The notes under the pieces are model-generated. The model was not told the DNA's origin. It saw only the letters and a list, made by a program, of their open reading frames with translations, and made no database searches. This document shows, one piece after another, positions 9,063 to 18,207 of a DNA stretch of 64,000 nucleotides. Source of the stretch: Micromonospora kangleipakensis (GTDB lineage Bacteria; Actinomycetota; Actinomycetes; Mycobacteriales; Micromonosporaceae); NCBI RefSeq assembly GCF_004217615.1, contig NZ_SHLD01000001.1, forward strand, positions 6,634,001-6,698,000, given 5' to 3'. The number at the start of each line of letters is the position of its first letter. Position 1 is the first letter of the stretch. Both the position numbers and the translations under genes were made by a program.

Positions 9063-9431
9063 TCAGCGGCGCTCCGCGCGCCGGTGCGGCCGCCTCCGGC
9101 GGACGCCCTCGCTGGTCAACGCGTGAAAGACGATCATGATCACGATACCGATCACCCCGAGCACCGGACTGACGAACCAGCCCAGCGCGCCGCTGAACAG
9201 GTAGAGCACCATCCCGGTGACCGGGCGGCCCCGCTGGGCGGCGACGTGCGCGACGGACGCCGGGGCCTCCTCGGCCAGGCCGGCGAGCAGCTCCCCGGGC
9301 CGGTGGGCGGGTACCCGGAGCTCGATCACCAGCAGGGTGATGACGATGGCGAAGACCCCGTCGCTGAACCCGGTCATCCTGCCGATGTCGCTCACCGGCG
9401 GCGTGCCGGCGACCTCGCCCGCTGCGGACAT
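9063..9431 (-). CDS. TMEM175/DUF1211-like membrane protein, internally shortened
   Basis: 122 aa. The start contains RMTGFSDGVFAIVITLLVIEL, the signature of the TMEM175/DUF1211 potassium channel family (first transmembrane segment with FSDGVFAI). The family is usually about 200 aa with six segments; here the text passes directly from the loop after segment 1 to RPVTGMVLYLFSGALGW and FVSPVLGVIGIVIMIVFHAL, which correspond to the last two segments. The central segments are absent although the frame stays open. This is therefore likely a deletion remnant or a minimal variant, and probably not a functional channel. Divergent from the membrane protein gene at 9595. Confidence 0.7.
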   Translation of the reverse strand: MSAAGEVAGTPPVSDIGRMTGFSDGVFAIVITLLVIELRVPAHRPGELLAGLAEEAPASVAHVAAQRGRPVTGMVLYLFSGALGWFVSPVLGVIGIVIMIVFHALTSEGVRRRRPHRRAERR

Positions 9432-9594
9432 GCGCCGAGACTAGGCGTGATCCTCCGGACACCGCCCGTGGCGCGCCGGTCCGGCCCGCGCCGGTCACCC
9501 CCGGCCGTCGCTCAGGCGGCGGGCGACGGGCGGATTGGTCGGCGGTGGCATGCCGGTACTAACCTCGCAACCGGCGCGAGAGGAGATTGCCGCG

Positions 9595-11223
9595 ATGCCG
9601 GAGCCGCAGCCGGGAGCAGACCGGCCGGCCGACGGGGGCACCCCGGTCACGGGCCGGGACCGGGATCCGGCGGTCACCGACGAGCCCGTACCCCCGTCCG
9701 CCGGGCCGCCCACGGCCGCGGACGGCACCTTCGAGCTGCCCACCGACGCCCCGGCGGAGACCGGCGGCGGCGACCCACCCGCGGCCGGCGACCGGTACGC
9801 GACGGACGACGCCGCCGCCCCGGGCGACCAGGCCGCCACCGACGACGACGCCTCGGCACGTTCCGCTGCCGACCACCCCGCCCCGGCCGACGGCGACCGG
9901 ACCGACGCGGCCGCCCGGGCCCACGACGAGGAGCCGACCGCGACCGCCGAGGCCACGGCCGAGGGCGACGACGCGCCAGCCGCCGACGGCGACGCAGCGG
10001 CCGAGACCGGCGACGGCCCGGCGACGATCGACCCGGCCGGTGCGGCCGAGCACGCCGCACCGACCGGCCCGGACGACACGGCGGAGCCCACCCCGCCGCC
10101 CGTCACCCCGGCCCGGGGCTCCGCCGCCGTCCGGACCCGCGCCGAACCGGCGCCGCCGGCCGCCCGCCCCGACCCGACCCGCGTGGAGACCCGGCCCGAC
10201 CCGACCCGGGTGGAGACCCGGCCGGAGCCGGCGGCCCCACGGTGGAGCGGCTCCGCCGCCGTCCCGCCACCGCCGCCCCGCAAGCGCGGCTGGGGCGAGT
10301 CCGCCGAGCCCACCCCGGTCCCGCCGCCCGCGCCGGAGCACCAGGTCCCGGTCGACCCGTGGGCGGGCGCCGACACGAGCGGCTGGGATCTGCACTCCGC
10401 CGACTTCCCGGCCCTGCCGCCGACGCTGCCCTACCCGGCGCCGCCGCACACGCTCCCCTACCCGGCACCGCCGGTCGCCCCACCGCCCGGCCCGCCGGTC
10501 GCGCCCGTCCCGGTCGCCGCCCGTCCGGTGTCGCCGCCGCCGGCGCCGGTGTCCCCGCCGCCGCCCGCGCCGGTCCGGCCGCCGAAGCAACGCCGACGGG
10601 CGACCCCGCCGCCGGTCGCCCCGCCGCCGGACTGGCGGGCGCCGAAGGGGTACGTCCCGGTCCCGGTCCGCCGCCGGCGACGCTGGCCGTGGGTGCTGCT
10701 GCTCAGCGTCGCCTGCTGCTGCGGCGTCCCGCTCTGGTGGGCCCAGCCGCTCTCCGCCCAGTACCCGGCCAGCGCGGCGCTGCCCGACCAGGCGTCCGGC
10801 CTGTCCTTGCGGGAGGACGCGCGCAGCCAGGCCACCGCCGAGCGGTTGGAGACCGAGGTACGCCAGGCCCACCTGCTCGCCGAGGACACCTTCGCGGGCG
10901 TCTACGCCACGGACGACGGCAAGCGGGTGACGGTCTTCGGCGGCACGGGCTTCCGGCTCACCCCGGAGTCGGACGCGGACGCCGAGATGGCCCGCCTCGC
11001 CGAGGCGTACGCGCTCGACTCCGCGGTGCCGGTGGAGACCCGCGTCCGGGGCCGGTACGAGCGCTGCGCGGTGGGCCGCGCCGACGGCGACGCGGTGGTG
11101 GTCTGCACCTCGGTCGACCACGGCAGCCTCGCCACCGCCGTCTTCACCCGGCTCTCGCTCGACGACAGCGGCCGGCTGCTGGACGAGCTGCGCCAGCAGA
11201 TCGTCACCCCGGACCAGCCCTGA
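9595..11223 (+). CDS. Pro/Ala-rich single-pass membrane protein, uncharacterised domain (paralogue of 30449-31129)
   Basis: 542 aa from the ATG at 9595, which has GAGAGGAG about 10 bases upstream. Residues 1-about 355 are Pro/Ala/Asp-rich and look disordered (cytosolic), including a short tandem DPTRVETRP repeat. Then come RRRRRWPWVLLLSVACCC, a transmembrane segment with a positive-inside flank, and a roughly 150-residue external domain. That domain resembles the external part of the 30449 gene: both have VFGGT, then a pair of cysteines (RCAVG...VVCTSVDHGS here, KCGVT...VCGWADHGS there) and a final amphipathic helix with LR..I. No characterised family is recognised. The two cysteines may form a disulfide outside the cell. 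Confidence 0.85.
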   Translation: MPEPQPGADRPADGGTPVTGRDRDPAVTDEPVPPSAGPPTAADGTFELPTDAPAETGGGDPPAAGDRYATDDAAAPGDQAATDDDASARSAADHPAPADGDRTDAAARAHDEEPTATAEATAEGDDAPAADGDAAAETGDGPATIDPAGAAEHAAPTGPDDTAEPTPPPVTPARGSAAVRTRAEPAPPAARPDPTRVETRPDPTRVETRPEPAAPRWSGSAAVPPPPPRKRGWGESAEPTPVPPPAPEHQVPVDPWAGADTSGWDLHSADFPALPPTLPYPAPPHTLPYPAPPVAPPPGPPVAPVPVAARPVSPPPAPVSPPPPAPVRPPKQRRRATPPPVAPPPDWRAPKGYVPVPVRRRRRWPWVLLLSVACCCGVPLWWAQPLSAQYPASAALPDQASGLSLREDARSQATAERLETEVRQAHLLAEDTFAGVYATDDGKRVTVFGGTGFRLTPESDADAEMARLAEAYALDSAVPVETRVRGRYERCAVGRADGDAVVVCTSVDHGSLATAVFTRLSLDDSGRLLDELRQQIVTPDQP

Positions 11224-11277
11224 CCCTCACGCTGTGCAGGATCACGAACACGTAAAGCTTATCGTTTCCCGTCACGG

Positions 11278-11292
11278 ATGAACCCGGTTCAT
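11278..11292. promoter_or_regulatory. Short perfect dyad before the photolyase-like gene
   Basis: ATGAACC C GGTTCAT: 7-bp arms around one base, 17-31 bases upstream of the preferred start of the photolyase-like gene and in its only upstream gap. It could be an operator for a light- or stress-responsive regulator. No regulator is encoded beside it. Confidence 0.35.
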
Positions 11293-11308
11293 GGGGGACA
11301 ATCGGGAC

Positions 11309-12778
11309 ATGTCGCGGCGTTGGCTCTTCGCCGACCAGCTGGGGCCGCACTTTCTCGACGACCGGCGGCAGCCGGTCCTGCTGATCGAGTCGAAGGCGGT
11401 CTTCCGTCGTCGCGTCCACCACCGGCAGAAGGCCCACCTGCTCCTCTCCGCGCTGCGGCACCGCGCCGCCGAACTCGGCGACCAGGCCGTCTTCCTGCGC
11501 GCCGAGACGTACGGGCAGGCGTTGAAGAAGGTCCGCGAGCCGCTGGAGGTCTGCCATCCCACCTCGCGGCGGGCCCTGGACTTCGTCCGCGGCCTGGACC
11601 GGGTCACCGTGCTGCCGGCGCGCGGCTACGTGACCAGCCTGGCGGACTTCGCCGAGTGGGCGGACCAGCGCCGGGGCGCGCTGCGGATGGAGGCGTTCTA
11701 CCGGTTCGCCCGGGAGCACCACGGGGTGCTGCTGGACAGTGGCGACCCGGCCGGCGACCGGTGGAGCCTGGACGTCGAGAACCGCGAGCCACCGCCGAAG
11801 GGCGGGAAGCTCGACGTGCCGGCGGCGCCGATGCCGAAGGAGGACGACATCGACGCCGAGGTCCGGGCCGACCTGGACCGCTGGGAGCGGGAGGGGATCC
11901 GGTTCGCCGGCCGGGACGGCCCGCGCCGGTTCCCGGCCACCACGAAGGAGGCCAAGGCCCGGCTGCGGCACTTCCTCCGGCACCGGCTCGCCGCGTTCGG
12001 CCCGTACGAGGACGCGATGCTGTCGACCGATCCGTGGCTGGCGCACAGCATGCTGTCGTCCTCGTTCAACCTGGGCCTGCTCGACCCGATCGAGGCGGTA
12101 CGCGGCGCCGAGCGGGCGTACCGCCGGGAGGGCGCGCCGCTGGCGAGTGTGGAGGGCTTCGTCCGGCAGATCCTCGGCTGGCGGGACTACATCTGGCACA
12201 CCTACTGGTACTTCGAGGCCGGCTGGCGCACCAGCAACGAGCTGAGCGCGCGGCGGTCGCTGCCGGCCTGGTGGAACGACCTGGACGCCGACGCGGTCGA
12301 CGCGCACTGCCTGTCCGACGTGCTCGCCGGGGTCCGCGACCGGGCCTGGGTGCACCACATTCCCCGACTGATGGTGCTGGGCAACTACGCGCTCCAGCGT
12401 GGCTGGCGCCCCGCCGAGCTGGTCGAGTGGTTCCACACCCGCTTCGTGGACGGGTACGAGTGGGTGATGACCGGCAACGTGGTCGGCATGAGCCAGTACG
12501 CCGACCTGGGCCGGATGACCACCAAGCCGTACGTCGGCGGTGGCGCGTACATCAACCGGATGAGCGACTACTGCGGCGGCTGCCGGTACGACCCGAAGAA
12601 GCGGCTCGGCGAGGACGCCTGCCCGTTCACCGCCGGCTACTGGGCGTTCCTGTCCCTTAACCGGGACCGCATCCCGGGCAACGCCCGGATGGCTCGCACG
12701 ATGAAGCAGATGGACCGGCTCGCCGACCTCGACGCGGTGGTCGCCCAGGAGAAACGCCGGGGCGACGACCCGCCGTGA
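11309..12778 (+). CDS. Cryptochrome/photolyase family protein, Fe-S (DPRP/PhrB-like) type
   Basis: 489 aa from the ATG at 11309 (MSRRWLFADQLGPHFLDD); an ATG at 11291 would add six residues. The beginning is that of deoxyribodipyrimidine photolyase-related proteins (DPRP, the Fe-S bacterial cryptochrome/(6-4) photolyase group). The helical FAD-binding part contains QILGWRDYIWHTYW and MVLGNYALQRGW, followed by WVMTGNVVGMSQYADLG. Three closely placed cysteines, YCGGCRYD and DACPF at about 421-437, are the usual [4Fe-4S] ligands of this group; a fourth probably lies in DAHCLSDV. The expected role is light-driven repair of (6-4) photoproducts or light sensing with FAD and ribolumazine. It stands alone, downstream of the Pro-rich membrane protein gene. 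Confidence 0.93.
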   Translation: MSRRWLFADQLGPHFLDDRRQPVLLIESKAVFRRRVHHRQKAHLLLSALRHRAAELGDQAVFLRAETYGQALKKVREPLEVCHPTSRRALDFVRGLDRVTVLPARGYVTSLADFAEWADQRRGALRMEAFYRFAREHHGVLLDSGDPAGDRWSLDVENREPPPKGGKLDVPAAPMPKEDDIDAEVRADLDRWEREGIRFAGRDGPRRFPATTKEAKARLRHFLRHRLAAFGPYEDAMLSTDPWLAHSMLSSSFNLGLLDPIEAVRGAERAYRREGAPLASVEGFVRQILGWRDYIWHTYWYFEAGWRTSNELSARRSLPAWWNDLDADAVDAHCLSDVLAGVRDRAWVHHIPRLMVLGNYALQRGWRPAELVEWFHTRFVDGYEWVMTGNVVGMSQYADLGRMTTKPYVGGGAYINRMSDYCGGCRYDPKKRLGEDACPFTAGYWAFLSLNRDRIPGNARMARTMKQMDRLADLDAVVAQEKRRGDDPP

Positions 12779-12820
12779 CGGCGCCGGCGAGGCGGCGCGC
12801 GACCGGTGCCGCCGTCCGGC

Positions 12821-13522
12821 TCAGGACGCGGTCGGCGGCTCGCCGCTGACCGGCGAGTGGGCGCGCGGCGGGGCGTAGCGCGGCACGTACTCCTGGCCCG
12901 TGAGCTTCTGGATCTCGGCCATCAGCTCGTCGGTCATCGCCCGCAGCGACGTCCGGTCGTCCGACCGGCCGGTGAAGTCCAGCGGCTTGCCGAACCGGAT
13001 GCTGATCTCGGCCCGGCCGGGCCGGGGCACCCGGGCCCCGATGGGCTGCGCCTTGTCGGTGCCGGTCACGCCGACCGGGATGATCGGCACGCCGGCCGCC
13101 ACGGCCAGCCGGGCCGCGCCGGTGCGCCCCCGGTAGAGCCGGCCGTCGGGCGAGCGGGTCCCCTCCGGGTAGACGGCGACGAGGTCACCGGACCTGAGCA
13201 CCGGGATGGCGGCGTCGAACGCCGACAGCGCCGCCCGGCCGCCGGCCCGCTCGACCGGGATGGCACCCAGCCCGGTGAGCACGAACTTGGAGAAGGCGCC
13301 CTTCACGCCGGTGCCCGTGAAGTACTCCGACTTGGCCCAGAAGGCCAGGTGCCGGGGGACGACGGTGCCGAGCAGCAGCTCGTCGGCGACGGAGAGGTGG
13401 TTGCCCGCGAAGATCGCACCACCGGTCGCCGGAATGTGCTCCAACCCCTCCACGTGCGGACGGAAGGCCAACCGGAGCGCGGGCGCCACGGTGAGCTTGC
13501 CGATGGTGTAGAGCAGGGGCAC
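12821..13522 (-). CDS. 1-acyl-sn-glycerol-3-phosphate acyltransferase (PlsC family)
   Basis: Membrane-associated acyltransferase transferring an acyl chain to lysophosphatidate or a related acceptor. 233 aa from a GTG at 13522 (PLLYTIGKLTVAPALRL) which has GGAGG a few bases upstream; longer upstream reading is Arg/Pro-rich and unlike the family. The catalytic HX4D motif is NHLSVADE near residue 41, followed by block II-like LAFWAKSEYF and the phosphate-binding VYPEGTRSPDG near 117; PIIPVGVTGTD is block IV. Many actinomycetes have several PlsC paralogues, so I do not give a symbol. It is convergent with the photolyase-like gene and upstream of nothing on its strand except the divergent spacing to ileS. 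Confidence 0.92.
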   Translation of the reverse strand: MPLLYTIGKLTVAPALRLAFRPHVEGLEHIPATGGAIFAGNHLSVADELLLGTVVPRHLAFWAKSEYFTGTGVKGAFSKFVLTGLGAIPVERAGGRAALSAFDAAIPVLRSGDLVAVYPEGTRSPDGRLYRGRTGAARLAVAAGVPIIPVGVTGTDKAQPIGARVPRPGRAEISIRFGKPLDFTGRSDDRTSLRAMTDELMAEIQKLTGQEYVPRYAPPRAHSPVSGEPPTAS

Positions 13523-13654
13523 TGGTCCTCCGGCGGTCGTACGTGAACAGGCGGTGTCACGGTAGCTGACGGTTCCACGCCGACCCGATCGGGTGGCCGG
13601 CCGCCCGGGTGGTGGTCCGGCGGCGCGCACGCCGCCGGACCACCCGTGTCCACC

Positions 13655-16600
13655 TCATACCCGCCGGACGACCACCGTCACCCGCTCGCCCTCGCCGACC
13701 TCACCGGCGAAACCGTCGGCGCCGTCGATCCCGTCGGCGAAGTCGATGGTCTCGGCCAGCACCTCCCGGGCCACGAAGTCGGCGTACGCGGAGACCGCCG
13801 CCCGGACCTCCTCGGAGGCCGACAGCGACACCACGATCCGGTCGGAGACGTCCAGGTCGGCGGCCCGGCGGGCCTGCTGCACCGCCCGGACCACGTCCCG
13901 GGCCAGCCCCTCGGCCGCGAGCTCCGGGGTGACCTCGGTGTCCAGTACGACCACGCCCTCGCCGCCGGGCAGCGGCGCGGAGTGCTCGGCGTCGGCGGCG
14001 ACCAGACGCAGCTCGTACTCGCCCTCGGCGAGGGTGACCCCGGCGGCGACCGGGGCGCCGTCGACCAGCTCCCACTCCCCCGCCTTGACCGCCTTGATCA
14101 CCTGCTGGACCGCCTTGCCGACCCGGGGACCGAGCGCCCGGGGCACCACGGTCAGCACCTGCTGGCAGTACGCGGACACCTCGTCGGTGAACTCCACCGC
14201 CTTCACGTTGACCTCGTCGGCGACCAGGTCGGCGAAGGGCCGGAGCTGGGCCGCGACCGGCGAGGCCACGGTCAGCTTCGGCAACGGCAGCCGGACCCGC
14301 AGCCCCTTCGCCTTGCGCAGCGACAGCGCCGCCGAGGCGACCGCGCGGACGGCGTCCATCGCGGCGACCAGCTCGTGGTCGGCCGGGAACTCCGTGGCCT
14401 CCGGCCAGTCGGTCAGGTGCACCGACCGCTCGCCGGTGAGGCCGCGCCAGATCTCCTCCGCGGTCAGCGGCGCCAGCGGCGCCACCACCCGGCAGAGCGT
14501 CTCCAGCACCGTCCACAGGGTGTCGAACGCCTCGGCGTCGCCGGACCAGAACCGGTCCCGGGAGCGGCGAACGTACCAGTTGGTCAGCGCGTCCAGGTAG
14601 GACCGGACGGTCGCGCAGGCGCCGGAGATGTCGTACGTCTCCATCTGCCCCTGGACGGTGGTGACCAGCTCGTTCGTCTTCGCCAGCACGTACCGGTCGA
14701 GCAGGTCGCCGGCGGCGGCTCCGCCGCCGCCAGTCGGCTCAGCGTCGGTCTTCCGCTTGGCCTTGTAGCCGTCCGCGTTGGCGTAGAGCGAGAAGAAGTA
14801 CCAGACGTTCCAGAGCGGCAGCAGCACCTGCCGGACGGCGTCCCGGATGCCCGACTCGGTGACCGCCATGTCGCCGCCGCGCAGCACCGGCGAGGACATC
14901 AGCATCCAGCGCATCGCGTCCGACCCGTAAGCGTCGAAGACGTGGTACACGTCCGGGTAGTTGCGCAGGCTCTTGGACATCTTGCGTCCGTCGGAGCCGA
15001 GCAGGATGCCGTGGCTGAGGCAGTTGCGGAACGCCGGCCGGTCGAACAGCGCGGTGGCCAGCACGTGCATGGTGTAGAACCAGCCGCGGGTCTGTCCGAT
15101 GTACTCGACGATGAAGTCGCCCGGGTAGTGGTGCTCGAACCAGTCGCGGTTCTCGAACGGGTAGTGCACCTGGGCGAACGGCATCGAGCCGGACTCGAAC
15201 CAGCAGTCCAGCACCTCCGGCACCCGACGCATCATCGACTGGCCGGTCGGGTCGTCCGGGTTGGGCCGGACCAGGTCGTCCACCGCCGGCCGGTGCAGGT
15301 CGGTCAGGCGTACGCCGAAGTCCCGCTCGATCTCCTCCAGCGAGCCGTACACGTCGACCCGCGGGTAGGTCGGGTCGTCGGAGCGCCACACCGGGATCGG
15401 CGAGCCCCAGAACCGGTTCCGGCTGATCGACCAGTCGCGGGCGTTGGCCAGCCACTTGCCGAACGAGCCGTCCTTGATGTGCCCCGGGGTCCAGTTGATC
15501 TGCTGGTTCAGCTCGACCATCCGGTCCTTGAACCGCGTCACCGCGACGAACCACGACGACACCGCCTTGTAGACCAGCGGAGTGTCGCAGCGCCAGCAGT
15601 GCGGGTACGAGTGGGTGTAGGTGTCCTGCTTGAGCACCACCCCCCGCTCCTTGAGCTCCCGGATCACCGGCTTGTTGACGTCGAAGACCTGCTCGCCCTG
15701 GTACGGCGGGACCAGCGCGGTGAACCGGGTGTGGTCGTCCACGGTGACGATGGTGGGGATGCCGGCGGCGTTGCAGACGTTCTGGTCGTCCTCGCCGAAG
15801 GCCGGGGCCAGGTGGACGATCCCGGTGCCGTCCTCGGTGGTGACGAAGTCCGCGCCGAGCACCTGGTAGGCGTTCGGGCCGGCCTGCTCGACCAGGAAGT
15901 CGTAGAGCGGGGTGTAGCTGCGCCCGACCAGGTCACGGCCGTACACCGTGCCGACCTGCTCGTACCCCTCCAGCTCCTTGGCGTACGCGGCCAGCCGCGC
16001 CGAGCCGACGACGTGCCGCCGACCGTCGCGCTCCAGCACCGCGTACTCGATGTCCGGGCCGACGGCGAGCGCCAGGTTCGACGGCAGGGTCCACGGCGTG
16101 GTGGTCCAGACGCCGAGCTGCACCGGCCCGCGCACCAGCTCCGGCGCGCTCTCGTCCGGGGTCAGCTCGAACCACACCGACAGGGTCGGGTCGTGCCGGT
16201 CCCGGTAGACGTCGTCCATCCGGGTCTCGGTGTTCGACAGCGGCGTCTCGCAGCGCCAGCAGTACGCCAGCACCCGGAAGCCCTCGTAGACCAGACCCTT
16301 GTCGTGCAGGGTCTTGAAGGCCCACATGACGCTTTCCATGTAGTCCAGGTCGAGGGTCTTGTAGTCGTTGTCGAAGTCGACCCAGCGGGCCTGCCGGGTG
16401 ACGTACCGCTCCCAGTCCTGGGTGAACTCCAGCACGGAGGTGCGGCAGGCCTCGTTGAACCGGGCCACGCCCAGGTCGAGGATCTCCGCCTTGCTGGTGA
16501 TGCCGAGCTGCTTCTCGGCGACCACCTCGGCGGGCAGGCCGTGGCAGTCCCAGCCGAAGCGCCGCTCGACGTGCCGGCCGCGCATCGTCTGGTAGCGCGG

Positions 16601-16840
16601 CACCACGTCCTTGACGTAGCCGGTGAAGAGGTGGCCGTAGTGCGGCAGGCCGTTGGCGAACGGCGGGCCGTCGTAGAAGACGTACTCGTTCTTGCCGTCC
16701 GTCCCGGCGGGACGGGCCTCGACGCTGGCCTCGAAGGTATTGTCGGCCGTCCAGTGCTCCAGGACCCGGCGCTCGACCGCGGGCAGGTCCGGGCTCGCCG
16801 GGACACCGGCGGCGGTCGGGTCGTGCAACGGATAGGCCAT
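13655..16840 (-). CDS. ileS: Isoleucyl-tRNA synthetase
   Basis: Class I synthetase charging tRNA-Ile, 1061 aa. Start ATG at 16840 ([16 protein letters not shown]). HIGH-type motif PHYGH near residue 67, editing (CP1) domain with [14 protein letters not shown], and [11 protein letters not shown] near 618. The eukaryote-like long form, with a C-terminal domain ending in [10 protein letters not shown], is the common type in actinomycetes. Its leader contains a T-box riboswitch whose specifier reads AUC (Ile) and which can hide the ribosome binding site, so translation should rise when uncharged tRNA-Ile accumulates. Its long leader is divergent from the ArsR-type regulator. Confidence 0.98.
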   Translation of the reverse strand: MAYPLHDPTAAGVPASPDLPAVERRVLEHWTADNTFEASVEARPAGTDGKNEYVFYDGPPFANGLPHYGHLFTGYVKDVVPRYQTMRGRHVERRFGWDCHGLPAEVVAEKQLGITSKAEILDLGVARFNEACRTSVLEFTQDWERYVTRQARWVDFDNDYKTLDLDYMESVMWAFKTLHDKGLVYEGFRVLAYCWRCETPLSNTETRMDDVYRDRHDPTLSVWFELTPDESAPELVRGPVQLGVWTTTPWTLPSNLALAVGPDIEYAVLERDGRRHVVGSARLAAYAKELEGYEQVGTVYGRDLVGRSYTPLYDFLVEQAGPNAYQVLGADFVTTEDGTGIVHLAPAFGEDDQNVCNAAGIPTIVTVDDHTRFTALVPPYQGEQVFDVNKPVIRELKERGVVLKQDTYTHSYPHCWRCDTPLVYKAVSSWFVAVTRFKDRMVELNQQINWTPGHIKDGSFGKWLANARDWSISRNRFWGSPIPVWRSDDPTYPRVDVYGSLEEIERDFGVRLTDLHRPAVDDLVRPNPDDPTGQSMMRRVPEVLDCWFESGSMPFAQVHYPFENRDWFEHHYPGDFIVEYIGQTRGWFYTMHVLATALFDRPAFRNCLSHGILLGSDGRKMSKSLRNYPDVYHVFDAYGSDAMRWMLMSSPVLRGGDMAVTESGIRDAVRQVLLPLWNVWYFFSLYANADGYKAKRKTDAEPTGGGGAAAGDLLDRYVLAKTNELVTTVQGQMETYDISGACATVRSYLDALTNWYVRRSRDRFWSGDAEAFDTLWTVLETLCRVVAPLAPLTAEEIWRGLTGERSVHLTDWPEATEFPADHELVAAMDAVRAVASAALSLRKAKGLRVRLPLPKLTVASPVAAQLRPFADLVADEVNVKAVEFTDEVSAYCQQVLTVVPRALGPRVGKAVQQVIKAVKAGEWELVDGAPVAAGVTLAEGEYELRLVAADAEHSAPLPGGEGVVVLDTEVTPELAAEGLARDVVRAVQQARRAADLDVSDRIVVSLSASEEVRAAVSAYADFVAREVLAETIDFADGIDGADGFAGEVGEGERVTVVVRRV

Positions 16841-16852
16841 CGGGGGTCGCTC

Positions 16853-17085
16853 TCCTCGCGCAGCTCACTTGTCGTGTGGTCTGCGAGGACGAGCCCTTTC
16901 CGGTACGCCGTCCGGCGTCCCGGGGCAGGCCCGCGGTACCACCCCGCTTGACGGTCAAGGTGCGACCGCCCGCTCGTTGGCCGGCTGTGACGGGCCGTCC
17001 CGTCCGGTTCTACTGGGCCGGTCTCCCGGCTGTTCTTCCGGAGGCTCGCCGGTGATGGCCGGGTCGTCGCCTGTGTGCCGACAAG
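16853..17085 (-). promoter_or_regulatory. ileS T-box riboswitch (ultrashort stem I, translational type)
   Basis: On the minus strand, GGGGTGGTACCGCGGG (16930-16945) is the T-box bulge; its UGGU pairs with the ACCA end expected for tRNA-Ile. Upstream is a short stem CCGG/CCGG whose loop carries ATC (17054-17056) as specifier, followed by the GGAAGAAC motif (17032-17039). Downstream, TCCTCGC (16883-16889) is perfectly complementary to GCGAGGA (16853-16859) which contains the ribosome binding site of ileS; this is the sequester helix. There is no terminator T-run. This matches actinobacterial IleS T-boxes that control translation. Confidence 0.93.
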
Positions 17086-17130
17086 CGTACTCGATCGGGA
17101 ACGGAGATCGCCCGCGAGTAATCTCGGCGG

Positions 17131-18147
17131 GTGATCCGGATCGAGTTGGACGAGCCGACGCTGGCCCGTACCCGGATCGCGACCAGCCCGCTCTGGGAGG
17201 CCAAGTGCAGCCTCTACCTGCTCGACCGGTACCCGGACGAGGCGCCCTGGCCGTACACCGGCTGGGCCCGGCACGCCCGTAGGGTGCTCGCCGAGCTGCC
17301 CGCGGCGGCCCCGGCGAGGCTCTACGCGCAGACCGGCCCCTGGTACCCGGACTTCCTCGGCCCGGTGCCGCCCACCGCCAGCCCCACGATCGAGGAGGAG
17401 CTGGCGGCGTTGCGCGCCACGCCGGCCGAGGTGATCGCCGAGCAGATCCCGCGCTACCACCGCGCCGACGACCTGCCCGGCTGGCTGCGCCCGTTCGTCA
17501 CCGACCGGCAGGCGGCCCTGGACCGGCTCGCCGACGGCATCCAGGCGTACTGGGACGCGGCGATCGCGCCCTGGTGGCCGGCGATGCGCGCCGCCCTGGA
17601 CGAGGAGGTGCTGCACCGGGCCCGGGCGCTCGCCGCCGACGGCCCCGACGCGCTCCTGGCCGACCTGCACGAGCGGGTGCGCTGGGACAAGCCGGTGCTG
17701 ACCCTGGTCAAGCCGAGCGAACGGCGCTTCGCCGCGGTCGACCAGCGGCTGCTGCTGATCCCGTTGATCTTCTCCCGGGGCGCGCTGACCCACTCCACCG
17801 ACCATCCCGAGGTCATCGCGGTCTCGTACCAGGCCCGGGGGGCGGTCCTGCTCGCCGACCGGCCAGCGCCCGGCACCCCGCCCGCGACAACCGACCGGTT
17901 GGCGGTCCTGGTGGGGCGCGGCCGGGCCCAGGTGCTGCGCGCACTCACCCGCCCGGCCACCACCGCCGGGCTCGCCGCCACCCTGGGGCTCGCCCCGAGC
18001 ACCGTCTCCGAGCACCTCGCCGCGCTGCTCAGCGCCGGGGTGGTGCACCGCCGCCGGGTCGGCCGGCGGGTGCTGTACGGCCTGGAGCCGGCCGGCGTCG
18101 CCCTGGTCAGCCTGATCGGCGCGGACCCGGCGACCGCCTCCGCCTGA
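17131..18147 (+). CDS. ArsR-type winged-helix regulator with N-terminal DUF5937-like domain
   Basis: 338 aa beginning at a GTG at 17131. A TAATCT -10-like hexamer lies only 6 bases before it, so the mRNA may be leaderless. The N-terminal roughly 250 residues (IRIELDEPTLARTRIATSPL...) are the ligand or unknown domain typical of this actinobacterial regulator group; the C-terminal part (about 265-335) is a winged helix, TTAGLAATLGLAPSTVSEHL then LLSAGVVHRRRVGRRVLY. It is followed by an ABC-2 export operon, with a perfect dyad in the 60-base gap, suggesting that it regulates that exporter. Divergent from ileS. Confidence 0.9.
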   Translation: MIRIELDEPTLARTRIATSPLWEAKCSLYLLDRYPDEAPWPYTGWARHARRVLAELPAAAPARLYAQTGPWYPDFLGPVPPTASPTIEEELAALRATPAEVIAEQIPRYHRADDLPGWLRPFVTDRQAALDRLADGIQAYWDAAIAPWWPAMRAALDEEVLHRARALAADGPDALLADLHERVRWDKPVLTLVKPSERRFAAVDQRLLLIPLIFSRGALTHSTDHPEVIAVSYQARGAVLLADRPAPGTPPATTDRLAVLVGRGRAQVLRALTRPATTAGLAATLGLAPSTVSEHLAALLSAGVVHRRRVGRRVLYGLEPAGVALVSLIGADPATASA

Positions 18148-18149
18148 GG

Positions 18150-18167
18150 ATTCGGCCAGCGCCGAAT
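18150..18167. promoter_or_regulatory. Perfect dyad ahead of the ABC operon, candidate ArsR operator
   Basis: ATTCGGC, CAGC, GCCGAAT: 7-bp arms with a 4-bp centre, placed between the stop of the ArsR-type gene and the ABC ATPase start 41 bases downstream. Position and symmetry suit an operator of the regulator just upstream. Confidence 0.45.
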
Positions 18168-18207
18168 TCGTTTCCCCGCCCCGCGCCGACTCCCTACATT
18201 CCCCGGC

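Noticed and set aside
7197..11255. Long plus-strand open frame (over 1350 codons)
   Set aside because: Spans the antisense of the radical SAM gene and then another frame of the Pro-rich membrane protein. Low-complexity GC shadow.
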